A stretch of DNA of 64,000 nt from Salinivenus lutea (lineage in GTDB: Bacteria > Bacteroidota > Rhodothermia > Rhodothermales > Salinibacteraceae), in NCBI GenBank assembly GCA_002894685.1, contig NCRC01000015.1, positions 1-64,000 on the forward strand. Direction: 5' to 3'. The number at the start of each line of letters is the position of its first letter. Positions within the stretch are counted from its first letter, which is position 1. The notes under the pieces are model-generated. The model ran no database searches and had not been told where the DNA came from. It was given only the letters and a program-made list of their open reading frames with translations. Below, one piece after another: positions 18,388-27,300 of the stretch. The position numbers were made by a program, and so were the translations under genes.

Positions 18388-20916
18388 TCAGGCCCCTGGC
18401 GGGGCCGGGGGCGCGCGGTCCATCCGGTGCAGCCGCCGCAGGAGTTCCTGTTGGACCGCGTCGGCCTCGTCACAGGCCCGGACCGATTCTAAAAGGGCGT
18501 CGGTCTGCGCGAGCCGGGTGATCTCGGACAGCAGCTGGAGGTACGCCTCGGCCGCCAGCGCCCGGCCGCCGCCGAGGACGAACGCAAGGTGGACCGGCCG
18601 GCTGGCATCCGGCAGGCGCAGGCCCGAGGGGCTGACGCCCACGGATAGCCGGGTGGTCTCGGGCCACTCGCTGTGGGTGGCGTAGAGCGCCACCCCGGGA
18701 CGCAGTTCGGGGGCGTACTCGGGCGTGGCCTGCAGGTCCTGCACGAGACGCGACGCCTCCGCGTCCCCCCACCCCGTCTGCCGCAGCAGCCGATGCAGCT
18801 CCCCCTGCCCGTCGGTCTCCATCAGCCCGGCGGCAATGTGCTCCGGCCGGAGGAGGTCCGCCAGCGACTGGGAGGATGCGGGACGGGGGGCGGGCTCCGT
18901 GGCCTCCGCAATCGTCGTTTCGGACATGTACACCGTCAGGACGGTGCTCTCCGCAAACCGCCGCGTGAGCATCCCCGGCAGTCGGCGCAGGGACGGACGC
19001 CACGCCACCGATCCCTCCCGTTCGCTCACGAGCGCCACGACGTCCGTTGGCGTCGCCAGCGCATCGAGCACCCCCACGAGATCGGCCCACGCGTCGAGCG
19101 GCTGTACGTCCATCTCCATCGACGGCGGGGTTTGGTCGAGGCGGGGCCGGAGGGTGTCGAGCGTGTCTTGCGTGGCGAGAAGCACGACGGAGAGGCCGGC
19201 GTGGGCCGCGAGGCTTTTGAGGGCCCGCGCCACGCCCGGAAAGCCAATCTCGCGCTCGGCGTAGGGCGGGATGGCCAGCAGCAGCCGCTCGTTCGTCGCG
19301 ATGCGCCCCTGCGTGCGCCCCACAATCACCATCTCCTCCGTCTCGGCCAGCAACTGGTCCAGGACACTGCCAAACACAAAGCTGCGGGCGGAGCTGTCGC
19401 CGCTCCACCCCACCACGATCGTCGAGATGCGCTCCTCCGTCACGGCCCGCACCATGCCATCCGCCACGTTGTAGTCGACCCGGACGAGCGGGACCGCGGG
19501 CACTTCCGCGTCGGCCGCGTGCAGGAGGGCGTGTTCGAGCAGCCCCTCCCCCGCCGCCACGCGCGCCTCCACGTCGGCGTCCGGCCCGTCCCGGACCACC
19601 GTGAGGGGATAGAGCGGCTCCTGCGAGTCCTCCCCCCGCATCAGCACGGCGAGGTCCATCAGGTCCTCGACCGTGTCCGGGTTCGAGAGGGGCACAAGGA
19701 TGCGCTGGTGCCCCACGGGAGGGCGGTACGGAGCGGCCGCCTCGGCCCGCGCCACCGCTCGCCCGAACCGCTCCACGGCCCACGGCCCCACGACCGCCGT
19801 CACCAAGATCAGCATCACCACCGCGTTGACGACGGGCTCCCCGAACAGCCCCATCTCGAACCCCACCAGCGTCACGGCGAGCGTGGCGGCGGCCTGCGGG
19901 GTCGACAGGCCGAAGACCGTGCCCACCTCGGACGCGCTCAGGCCGTAGAGCCACCCCACGATGCCGCTGGCCACCCCCTTTCCGACCCATACGAGCCCGG
20001 CAAACGCCAGGGTGTACAGCCCCACCGTCCACCCCTCCAGCAGCATCGCGGCGTCCACCAGCATGCCCACGGAGATCAAGAAGAAGGGAACGAAGAGGGC
20101 GTCCCCCACAAACTCAATCCGCAGCATGAGCGCGCTGCGCTCGGGCACGAGCGGATTCAGGGCAATCCCCACCAGAAACGCCCCGATGATGGGCGCCAGA
20201 TACGCCAGCTCCGCCAGATAGGCCACCACAAAGACGACGGCCAGCAGAAAGACGAACTCCAGATCGGCCTGATTGCGAACGGTGCGAAAAAACCACTGGC
20301 CGAGCCGGGGCACCCCCAGAAACACAACCGCCCCGTAGAGTACCACCAACCCCACAAACCCGGCCCAGAACGAAAGGCCCGTCGCCCCCTCGACCGTCGC
20401 CGACACGCCCGCCAGCACGAGCAGCGACACCACGTCCGTCACCATCGTGCCGCCCATCGCCATGGTGACGGCCGCGTTCTTCGTAAGGCCGAGGCGCGCA
20501 GCCGCCGGGTACGCCAGGAGCGTGTGCGACCCCACGATGGCCCCCAGCAGGAGAGACGCCGCCGGATCGAACCCGAGCCCCTGCGTGCCCACCCCGTACG
20601 CCCCCGCCGCGGGCACCGCGTACGACAGGACGCCGAACGTGAGGCTTCGGCTCTTGTGCTGCATGAACTGATTCAGGTCCAGCGACAGCCCCGCCGTGAA
20701 CATCAGGTAGAGCAGCCCCACCGTGCCCAACAGCTCAAAGGTGTCCCCTCGTTCGAGCACCCCCAGCGCATGGGGGCCGACCACGGCCCCGCTCACGATG
20801 AGCCCCACCAGCCCCGGCAGCCCCAGCTTCCGAAAGAGCGGGGGCGCCAGCAGCACGATGAGCATCACCGTGGCAAAGACGAGCACCGGGTGCGTAAGCG
20901 GGAAGGAACCGTCCAT
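18388..20916 (-). CDS. CPA2 cation:proton antiporter with Usp-like and EIIA-like cytoplasmic domains
   Basis: 842 residues from the ATG at 20916, preceded by GAGG at good spacing; an in-frame GTG at 20934 is less likely. Residues 1 to about 385 are a Na+/H+-exchanger-type membrane domain with 12-13 hydrophobic helices (HPVLVFATVMLIVLLAPPLF onward). Residues about 400-670 look like two universal-stress-protein-type folds (ILVPLSNPDTVEDLMDLAVL; VVGWSGDSSARSFVFGSVLD). The C-terminus (about 690-840, LADLLRPEHIAAGLMETDGQ) resembles a PTS EIIA-type domain. It probably exchanges Na+ or K+ for protons, with nucleotide or phosphorylation input through the soluble domains. In a halophile this fits salt and pH homeostasis. 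Confidence 0.85.
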   Translation of the reverse strand: MDGSFPLTHPVLVFATVMLIVLLAPPLFRKLGLPGLVGLIVSGAVVGPHALGVLERGDTFELLGTVGLLYLMFTAGLSLDLNQFMQHKSRSLTFGVLSYAVPAAGAYGVGTQGLGFDPAASLLLGAIVGSHTLLAYPAAARLGLTKNAAVTMAMGGTMVTDVVSLLVLAGVSATVEGATGLSFWAGFVGLVVLYGAVVFLGVPRLGQWFFRTVRNQADLEFVFLLAVVFVVAYLAELAYLAPIIGAFLVGIALNPLVPERSALMLRIEFVGDALFVPFFLISVGMLVDAAMLLEGWTVGLYTLAFAGLVWVGKGVASGIVGWLYGLSASEVGTVFGLSTPQAAATLAVTLVGFEMGLFGEPVVNAVVMLILVTAVVGPWAVERFGRAVARAEAAAPYRPPVGHQRILVPLSNPDTVEDLMDLAVLMRGEDSQEPLYPLTVVRDGPDADVEARVAAGEGLLEHALLHAADAEVPAVPLVRVDYNVADGMVRAVTEERISTIVVGWSGDSSARSFVFGSVLDQLLAETEEMVIVGRTQGRIATNERLLLAIPPYAEREIGFPGVARALKSLAAHAGLSVVLLATQDTLDTLRPRLDQTPPSMEMDVQPLDAWADLVGVLDALATPTDVVALVSEREGSVAWRPSLRRLPGMLTRRFAESTVLTVYMSETTIAEATEPAPRPASSQSLADLLRPEHIAAGLMETDGQGELHRLLRQTGWGDAEASRLVQDLQATPEYAPELRPGVALYATHSEWPETTRLSVGVSPSGLRLPDASRPVHLAFVLGGGRALAAEAYLQLLSEITRLAQTDALLESVRACDEADAVQQELLRRLHRMDRAPPAPPGA

Positions 20917-20970
20917 CACAGCCTCGCAGAACACGAAGAAAACCAGACAGGACGTGCACGCCCCCCTCCG

Positions 20971-21849
20971 CTACGCCTCCCCCGCCTCGGATGCAGGCGC
21001 CCTCTCGGCCTCCGCCGCCTTCGCCTCGCCCCACAGCCGACGCATCTCGGAGAGGTCCGCCTCGTCGATGGTCACCTCCCGCGCCGACAGGCGCCGCTCC
21101 ACATGCTGAAAGCGCTCCGTAAAGCGGTCGACCGTCTCGCGCAGCGCATTTTCGGGGTTGAGGTCGGCGTAGCGGGCATAGTTGACGAGGGCAAAGAGCA
21201 CATCGCCAAACTCTTCTTCTTGCCGCGCCCCCGATTCGTCCTCCTCAATTGTCTCCCGAAACTCCGCGATCTCCTCCTCCACCTTGGCCCAGGCCGCCTC
21301 GTGCTCCGGAAACGCGAACCCCACGCCCGCGGCCTTTTCCTGGGTGCGGTGGGCGCGGAGGAGGGCCGGAAGCTGCGCCGGGACGCCGTCGAGAACCGAC
21401 GGGGGCGCCCCCTCCTCGTCTTCGCGCTCCTGCTGTTTGATCTCTTCCCAGGACGCCGCGACGTCCTCCGCCCCGTCGGCCGACTGCTCCCCGAACACGT
21501 GTGGGTGGCGACGGACCAGCTTGTCGGTCTCCGCCTCAATCACGTCGCGAATGGTAAACCGCCCATTCTCCTCCGCGATGGTGGCGTGGAAGAGCACGTG
21601 CAAGAACACATCGCCGAGCTCCTCCGCCAGTTCGTCCCAGTCCCGCGCATCGATCGCCTCCACCACCTCGTAGGCTTCTTCAATGAGCAGGTGCTTCACC
21701 GACTCGTGGGTCTGCTCCCGGTCCCACGGACAGTCTCGCCGGAGCTGCTTCACAATCGCGATAAAGTCGGTGTAGGCGTTCACCCGGTCGGCCGGTTCCG
21801 CAAACGTGTCCTCGTAGATGGGGTCATTCGTATCGGGGCGTTCAGGCAT
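20971..21849 (-). CDS. mazG: Nucleoside triphosphate pyrophosphohydrolase MazG
   Basis: 292 residues from the ATG at 21849 (MPERPDTNDPIYEDTF). Two MazG domains: the first has the signature CPWDREQTHESVKHLLIEEA followed by EELGDVFLHVLF (EExxE...ExxD metal site); the second, C-terminal, has VEEEIAEFRE and EEFGDVLFALVNYAR. The family hydrolyses NTPs and dNTPs to monophosphates and pyrophosphate, cleaning damaged nucleotides and modulating alarmone levels. It is somewhat longer and more acidic than the E. coli protein. The gene is divergent from tmRNA across a gap of about 175 bases. Confidence 0.93.
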   Translation of the reverse strand: MPERPDTNDPIYEDTFAEPADRVNAYTDFIAIVKQLRRDCPWDREQTHESVKHLLIEEAYEVVEAIDARDWDELAEELGDVFLHVLFHATIAEENGRFTIRDVIEAETDKLVRRHPHVFGEQSADGAEDVAASWEEIKQQEREDEEGAPPSVLDGVPAQLPALLRAHRTQEKAAGVGFAFPEHEAAWAKVEEEIAEFRETIEEDESGARQEEEFGDVLFALVNYARYADLNPENALRETVDRFTERFQHVERRLSAREVTIDEADLSEMRRLWGEAKAAEAERAPASEAGEA

Positions 21850-21993
21850 GCGACACACGACGTTGTTGAACAGAAAACCGCGTCCGGTGGGCCGTCCCAA
21901 CGGGTGGCCGGGGCAGAAGATGCCCGCCGGGGCGGACGCGCCGGACCTCTCGTTCATTGAAACAAACGCGTCCGATTGCGGTCCAAATGAGTG

Positions 21994-22008
21994 GTGAGAT
22001 TCTCACCG
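21994..22008. promoter_or_regulatory. Perfect palindrome between mazG and tmRNA
   Basis: GGTGAG-ATT-CTCACC is a perfect 6-base inverted repeat with a 3-base centre, located 18-32 bases upstream of the tmRNA 5' end, where promoter elements would lie, and in the mazG/tmRNA divergent gap. It could be an operator or part of the promoter. I see no clear -10 hexamer, so the assignment is tentative. Confidence 0.3.
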
Positions 22009-22025
22009 GGTGTTCTTTCACATAT

Positions 22026-22390
22026 GGGGATGACACGGCTTCGACGTGTGGCAAACGCGCAGAGAGCTGTCCTGCCGAGCTTCCTGACACGCTCGTAAAT
22101 CTTGTTAGGAAACGCAACTGCGGACGATTACTCGTACGCGATGGCGGCGTAAACGCCCCCATCTGTCCTACGCGGCTCCTGACCCTTGGGGCACGTAGGA
22201 CATCGACAAAAAGGGTGTAGTCGTCTCCTCCTCCGGCTGAGGAGGCGGCGGCGAAGCTTAACCAGCCTTTGCGCCCACCCGGCCTTGTGGACGGGCCTAC
22301 GGTGGACGTGAGCATCAATACATCCACTATGCAGGTAGAGGCTCGACCTGTGCGGCCATGCGGACCCGGGTTCGACTCCCGGCATCTCCA
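22026..22390 (+). ncRNA. ssrA: Transfer-messenger RNA
   Basis: One-piece tmRNA. The 5' end GGGGATGACACGGCTTCGAC and the 3' T-arm/acceptor GGTTCGACTCCCGGCATCTCC form the tRNA-like domain (acceptor stem GGGGATG with CATCTCC, one G-U pair, discriminator A at 22390). The CCA tail is not encoded (CAA follows). The tag frame runs to a TAA at 22150-22152 and reads GNATADDYSYAMAA; whether the resume codon is the GGA at 22108 or a codon slightly downstream cannot be fixed from sequence. The acidic tag with a hydrophobic AMAA end is a normal ClpXP degradation signal. The RNA rescues stalled ribosomes together with SmpB. A strong terminator follows. Confidence 0.95.
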
Positions 22391-22399
22391 CAACTCAAG

Positions 22400-22440
22400 C
22401 CCCTGAATCGCCCTTTGTGGCGGCTCAGGGGTTTTTCTTT
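22400..22440 (+). terminator. Rho-independent terminator of tmRNA
   Basis: The arm CCCCTGAATCGCC (22400-22412) pairs with GGCGGCTCAGGGG (22419-22431) with one mismatch and one G-T wobble, loop CTTTGT, followed by a T-rich run to 22440. It starts ten bases after the tmRNA 3' end. Confidence 0.9.
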
Positions 22441-22480
22441 TGTGGGTGGGTCAGAAATTGGGTCAGAAAACGGTTCGCAT

Positions 22481-22800
22481 CTACCATTTAATCGAGACGA
22501 GGTAGCACATCGTAGTCGTGGTTTTCAGAAAAGGGGTGACTCGTGTCGACAATGGCCTTATCAGTCGATCGACCCCTCTTTCCAGCGGCCAGAAAGACTC
22601 GTGGGTCGCGTTCTCATTGTCGAACACATCTGCGGTCAGCGCGACTGCGTCCACCTCCTGCTGGACCACATAGGTCACGAGGTCTTGCCACACCTGCTCG
22701 ACGGAAAGTGAGTGCTTTTGCGTTGGCACGCGAGAGGGATACCGAGCGAGATGGAGATCACCGGTGCAGAGGATTTGGATGGATGTAGATAGACGAACGG
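22481..22800 (-). pseudogene. Remnant of SbcD-like metallophosphoesterase
   Basis: Reading the minus strand from 22800 the frame gives IQILCTGDLHLARYPSRVP, then VEQVWQDLV, EVDAVALTADVFDNENATH and PLERGVDRL. This is the N-terminal part of a DNA-repair phosphoesterase of the SbcD/Mre11 type (metal motif GDLH; the second motif GDVFD is altered to ADVFD). No ATG precedes it in frame, similarity stops after GVDRL, and a stop follows at 22481, so both ends are missing. It fills most of the 22441-22902 stretch between the tmRNA terminator and the defence island. I see nothing else there except a short direct repeat GGGTCAGAAA near 22450-22475. Confidence 0.7.
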
Positions 22801-22902
22801 ATTGAATCGTCCAGAGAATAGCACTGCACGGTGGACCTACTCAGCAACAGGCTTGGAGCAGGCACGAAAAACTTCAATCTAAACGGAAAGTGAAGCGCCT
22901 CG

Positions 22903-24003
22903 TTACTGCTCGCTTGGAGAGCCGCCGAGGTCCCTAATACCGTCTACAAAAGTGCGAATCTCATCTTCAGAATGAAAGTAGCCTTCCGATCCGGACCACT
23001 CTCCTTCGAAGTCCTCGTTGGCGTACTGCCAATCGTCATTCCGGTCCTCCGGAAGAAGCTCTCGAATCTGGGATTCGTCGACCTCGAAGAGCGAAGCCAG
23101 GCGGTAGGTATAAACCTGAAACTGAAGTCCGTCCTCGCGGTCTCCGTCTGGATCGGGGAGTAGATTCAACACGCGTCCCTTTTCTCGGGGAAATTCCGTG
23201 TCACGAAAGTCTGCCGTAAAGCCGAGCGCCGATTGAGTCGTCTCGGTCTTAAACTCGTTCTCTAAGCCCGACCCGATGCGGCAATACCAGTCAGCGACGC
23301 CTTGTCTCTCGGCTCGTCGCTCCATCTCTTCCTCCGTTGGAGGCGGCGTTCGCTTCGAGGTCCCCTTTCTCCGTGTACGGACCTCAACCTGCTCGGGCGG
23401 GATCGTAAACACTCGTGATAGGATTCGTCCCGTCTCTTCGTCCTCGAAGTACTGGAACGTTGCGGCGTTGATGTCGACTCCATGCTCGTCGGACAGGTAC
23501 TCGATGATCCGCTCCGACTGCGCATCAATTTCCGCCCCGACAATCAGAATGCGATGGCCCTCATTGATCACATCAGGCAATGGGGCATCGAACGCCTCCC
23601 GGAAAGCACTTTCAAGTGTAGTGTCTCCATCCAAGTAGTGATCGGCCTGATCTTGAACATCCTCACTTGAAAGGTCGACCGCCCAAGAAGCATAATCCAG
23701 TCCCTGAGCTACCACCTCGCGAGGCGTCTTATTTCGCTTCAACTCAACAACTACCAGGTCCCCGGCCAAATCGATGCATAAGAGGTCGATCTGCCCTCCA
23801 AAGTCAGTGTTGACCTGGCGTCCAATAATCAGCAGCTCCTCCGAGAGAACCGAGATGTCCTCCTCCAACCAGTCTTCAAGTTGGGCCTCAAAATCTACAG
23901 TTCTGGATTCGATCTCTCTGAGGCTGTCATCCTCTTCAATCTGCCAAATGCGAGCCGATTGGGGCATGATTTCGAAAAGCGTCTTTTCGGTCGTTGAGTC
24001 CAA
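22903..24003 (-). CDS. NucS/DUF91-like PD-(D/E)XK nuclease, BREX-linked
   Basis: 366 residues from a TTG at 24003 (MDSTTEKTLFEIMPQ); an ATG at 23967 is an alternative. The N-terminal half has the nuclease core GGQIDLLCIDLAGDLVVVELKR (residues about 69-90, split here only for quoting: GGQIDLLCID and VVVELKR), with the Asp and ExK of PD-(D/E)XK enzymes, followed by AQGLDYASWA. The C-terminal half (about 215-366) is an acidic, unassigned domain (WYCRIGSGLENEF). It is the last gene of the BREX operon, 15 bases after the helicase stop. It could be a DNA-cleaving effector or a repair enzyme. GC content is visibly lower than in core genes. Confidence 0.75.
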   Translation of the reverse strand: MDSTTEKTLFEIMPQSARIWQIEEDDSLREIESRTVDFEAQLEDWLEEDISVLSEELLIIGRQVNTDFGGQIDLLCIDLAGDLVVVELKRNKTPREVVAQGLDYASWAVDLSSEDVQDQADHYLDGDTTLESAFREAFDAPLPDVINEGHRILIVGAEIDAQSERIIEYLSDEHGVDINAATFQYFEDEETGRILSRVFTIPPEQVEVRTRRKGTSKRTPPPTEEEMERRAERQGVADWYCRIGSGLENEFKTETTQSALGFTADFRDTEFPREKGRVLNLLPDPDGDREDGLQFQVYTYRLASLFEVDESQIRELLPEDRNDDWQYANEDFEGEWSGSEGYFHSEDEIRTFVDGIRDLGGSPSEQ

Positions 24004-24018
24004 TTACTAGTGCAGCTA

Positions 24019-26916
24019 CTACGCCGGAAGGACGTAGCACAGATTCACCAGCTCAGGCGCCAGCGACACCACGCGTCCCTTCTCCCGCACATTTTCCTTC
24101 CGCTCTTGAATCCGGGCCTCCAGGTTTTGGAGCCGCTTCTCCTGCCCTCGAATCGCGATCTCCATGTCGGCCCCGGCCTCCTGCTGCTCGCGATACTCCT
24201 CGATGAAGGACTCGAGCCGACTACGCTCCGCCGCGGCGTACTCGTCGAGCCGCTGAAGCTCCCGATCGGTGCGGCGCTGACGATCGTCGGCTAGGTCATT
24301 CCGGATGCTTCGAACCGTCTGGCTGAGGTACGTCTCAGCGGACTCTTTGAGAATGTCTCTGTGATCGCGGAGTGACTGAAGTGTAGATCGGTCGGGGCGT
24401 GTGTCCAGGGCCGCGCCGTCAAGGACCCGGTGGCCGAGGGCTTGTTCTGCCTGCCGGGTTTGGTCGTCAACGTACACGGGACACAGCTCTTCTCGGAGGA
24501 TCTCGCCCGCTCCGTCCTCAAACGCAATTCGGTAGTTGAAGACGATGCCCGGACGGTCCAGGAAGGGAAGCACCTTCACGCCTCGCCGCCCCCCGAAGTC
24601 CTCATCCTCCTCGAAAATGTGCTCGACGAGCGCCGTCACGAGCTGGTGGTCGGGCGACAGATACGTGACCTCATTCTCGAACTGCATCGCCACGTCCCGA
24701 TCAAAGGTCACCTCCTCTTCCTCGAACGACTGTTCGGGAGCGGTGCCTAATCTCTCCGGCGCGTCGACCCGGAAGATATGTTGGGACACCTGCTCGACCC
24801 GGCCGCCCAAGGCTCGCAGCCCGGCAATTACGAAGCGCTGCACGTCCCCCTCCGACCCAAATACGTCCTCGGAGTCGTCAACGACCTCCTGAATTTTCCG
24901 GCGGCTTTCGGCGTCGAAGGTCGAGCAGTCGATGAGGCTGCGCTCGTACCAGTCCAGGAGGGTCTGCTCCCGCTGCTCCAGCTCACGCTCCAGTTCCTCC
25001 TGCGTGGCAGAGGGCGGCTCCTCGTCCCGAATCGAGCGCATAATCAGATCCTCCACGTTCAGGTCTTCGATCATGCCCAGCACGTCGGCCGTGGCGCCGA
25101 CGCGGGAGCGGATGTTCTCGACCTTGTCCTGCAGCATCTCGAAGATCTCCGCCTCGCGGGTTCCCTCGAACTGAAAATTCCAGACCTTTACCTCCCGCTC
25201 CTGCCCGTACCGGTGGATGCGCCCAATGCGCTGCTCCAGCCGGTTGGGATTCCAGGGGAGCTCGTAGTTGATCATGACGTGGCAGCTCTTCTGGAGGTCA
25301 ATCCCCTCGCTGGCCGCGTCGGTCGCGAAGAGCAGCCGGCGCTCCCCGTAGTTGAACTCGTCCTCGATTCGGGTGCGGTCGTCTTTGTCGACGTCCCCGT
25401 GGATGACCATAATCTCGTCGTACCACGGCTCCTCCTCGCACAGGCTCAGGAAGTAGTCGAGCGTATCGCGGTATTCGGTAAAGAGAAGTACCTTCTCGTT
25501 CGGGTCCTCCTCCAGCAGGCTCTGGATGAACCGGCGCACCTTCCGGGCCTTGCTGTCCACCGGAATCTCGTTCGCCATGTCGAGGAGGTGCCGGAGGGCT
25601 TCCAGCTCCTCGTGGAGGGCCGCGTCGGCCGTAATGGTGACGCGCTCCAGCTCTTTCTGGGCGGCAATCTGATCATCCTCTTCCAGGTCCTCCCCCACCA
25701 GGTAGCTGCGGGCATCCTGGGAAAGTTCGACCTGATCCTCTTCCAACAGCCCCTCCAAGCGGCGCTCCAGCGTTGCCTTGATGGCCCCGATGCTGCTCAC
25801 GAGGCGCTTCTGCATCAGGGCCATGGCAAATCCCACCACCGGCTTGTTGAGCATCGACGACCGGTTGTAGATCCGGCGGACGTACTCGGTCACCGCCTCG
25901 TAGAAGTCCTCTTCGGGGAGCGACATGCCGATGGGGACCGTCTGCACGTCCCGGTTCGGGAAAATGCGCTCCCCATCGTCGTCGAAGATCGTCTCCTTTC
26001 CGCGCCGAATCATCACCTCATCGACGATGTCGCGGGTCAGTTCCTGGTTCTCTGCCACGCGGAGCGGGTCGATGTACGAGACGAGCGACCGGAAGCTCTG
26101 CTCTTTTCCGGTGTGGGGCGTGGCGCTCAACAGCAGGAGCGCGTCGGAGCGGCCGGACACCTGCTCCACGCGTTTCGCCGTTTTGCTTGGCGTGTCGCCC
26201 TTCTTGCTGGCTTTGTGGGCCTCGTCGACCACGACCACGTCCCAAAAGGTCTCGTCCAGCGGCGCCCCAAATTTTTCCTGCCGCAGAAACGCCTGGCTCG
26301 TGATGAGGCGCTGCTCGTCCTGGTCCCAGACGTTGGCCTCCTCGCCCAGCCGCCGCTTTTCGCCCTGCACCCAGGTGCGGTCGGCCTTCGTGAGGCTGAT
26401 GTCGAAGAAGCGATCCATCTCCCTTATCCACTTCTTCTGCAGGTGGGCCGGTACGACAAACAGAACGCGGTCGGCGCGGCGTCGGGCGTGGAGTTCTTTG
26501 AGGATGAGCCCCGCCTCAATGGTTTTCCCGAGCCCCACGTCGTCGGCGATGAGGGCGCGCTGGCGGAGCTTCTGCATCACCTGGTTGACGCAGGATAGCT
26601 GGTAGGGCTCCAGCCGCACCAGGGAGTTCGAAATGCTGAGAAGCTGGCCCCGCCGGTGCGCCAGCCGAAACCGCATCGCCTGCGTCCGCAGGTCAAAGCG
26701 CTCGTCCGAAAGTGCTTCAAGGTCGAGGTCGTCTTCGGACGCACCGTTTTGCGGACGCCGGTCAATGTCGACATCCTCGACGGACACCTCCTTGATCCCC
26801 TCTCCCTCCACGTACGCCCGCAGGAACGGCATTTCGCCGACGTGCCGCACCGTAATCACCTCGGCGGGCCGACCGTCGAGAAGAATTTGCTCACCAGGAT
26901 CGAGCTCTTTGAACAT
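24019..26916 (-). CDS. brxHII: SNF2/RapA-type helicase, BREX BrxHII-like
   Basis: 965 residues. Superfamily 2 motifs in order: ADDVGLGKTIEAG (I, about residue 123-135), VVVDEAHKASKKG (II, DEAH), LLLSATPHTGKEQ (III), then the second RecA domain with KVLLFTEYRDTLDY, LLFATDAASEGIDLQ (V) and QRIGRIHRYGQ (VI). The C-terminal third (about 640-965) is acidic and coiled-coil-like with an ARIQERKENVREKGR end. Such helicases replace the Lon-like BrxL protein in BREX types 3 and 5. It is followed closely by the nuclease gene and is preceded, 12 bases upstream, by a 111-residue gene. It probably translocates on phage DNA. Confidence 0.88.
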   Translation of the reverse strand: MFKELDPGEQILLDGRPAEVITVRHVGEMPFLRAYVEGEGIKEVSVEDVDIDRRPQNGASEDDLDLEALSDERFDLRTQAMRFRLAHRRGQLLSISNSLVRLEPYQLSCVNQVMQKLRQRALIADDVGLGKTIEAGLILKELHARRRADRVLFVVPAHLQKKWIREMDRFFDISLTKADRTWVQGEKRRLGEEANVWDQDEQRLITSQAFLRQEKFGAPLDETFWDVVVVDEAHKASKKGDTPSKTAKRVEQVSGRSDALLLLSATPHTGKEQSFRSLVSYIDPLRVAENQELTRDIVDEVMIRRGKETIFDDDGERIFPNRDVQTVPIGMSLPEEDFYEAVTEYVRRIYNRSSMLNKPVVGFAMALMQKRLVSSIGAIKATLERRLEGLLEEDQVELSQDARSYLVGEDLEEDDQIAAQKELERVTITADAALHEELEALRHLLDMANEIPVDSKARKVRRFIQSLLEEDPNEKVLLFTEYRDTLDYFLSLCEEEPWYDEIMVIHGDVDKDDRTRIEDEFNYGERRLLFATDAASEGIDLQKSCHVMINYELPWNPNRLEQRIGRIHRYGQEREVKVWNFQFEGTREAEIFEMLQDKVENIRSRVGATADVLGMIEDLNVEDLIMRSIRDEEPPSATQEELERELEQREQTLLDWYERSLIDCSTFDAESRRKIQEVVDDSEDVFGSEGDVQRFVIAGLRALGGRVEQVSQHIFRVDAPERLGTAPEQSFEEEEVTFDRDVAMQFENEVTYLSPDHQLVTALVEHIFEEDEDFGGRRGVKVLPFLDRPGIVFNYRIAFEDGAGEILREELCPVYVDDQTRQAEQALGHRVLDGAALDTRPDRSTLQSLRDHRDILKESAETYLSQTVRSIRNDLADDRQRRTDRELQRLDEYAAAERSRLESFIEEYREQQEAGADMEIAIRGQEKRLQNLEARIQERKENVREKGRVVSLAPELVNLCYVLPA

Positions 26917-26928
26917 GCGATGGGATGC

Positions 26929-27264
26929 TTATACTTGATCGGTCCAGTACTCCCCCGACGAATAAATCCTGCCGTTGGGATGCTCGCGTCGTCGAAAGGG
27001 AGGATCAGGCGGCGTAATGTACTCCTGTGCGTCCGCATCCTTGCTGTACCGCTGAAATCCGTTGCGGCGCAGGCCGACCCTGGCCTCTCCCTTCGTATCG
27101 AAATCCATCTGGTCAAAGACACCGCTGTCGTCATCGAGAAAATACACGCGGACGCCTTTTCCCTCTACTGACTGAGCATCGATTAGGGCCCAGTTCTGTT
27201 GGAGCATCTCGACCACTTTGAACCAGTAGACGCGGCTGGAAATCTCAACCTGTCGATCCTGCAT
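26929..27264 (-). CDS. Small hypothetical protein inside BREX operon
   Basis: 111 residues, ATG at 27264. No recognised domain. It begins SSRVYWFKVVEMLQQNWALID, continues with an acidic strand-loop pattern VYFLDDDSGVFDQMDFD, then EARVGLRRNGFQRY and a Pro/Arg-rich tail ending in YWTDQV. The aromatic and charged pattern suggests a small alpha/beta fold, perhaps a DNA- or protein-binding adaptor. It stops 12 bases before the helicase gene and starts 36 bases after the PglZ stop, which argues for a real, co-translated operon member. Confidence 0.6.
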   Translation of the reverse strand: MQDRQVEISSRVYWFKVVEMLQQNWALIDAQSVEGKGVRVYFLDDDSGVFDQMDFDTKGEARVGLRRNGFQRYSKDADAQEYITPPDPPFRRREHPNGRIYSSGEYWTDQV

Positions 27265-27300
27265 GGCGACTGGTTGAATTGCAACATTGAGCTCGTTCGA

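Noticed and set aside
24778-26598. 606-codon plus-strand frame
   Set aside because: Antisense to the helicase, whose motifs I, II, III, V and VI are all present in order.
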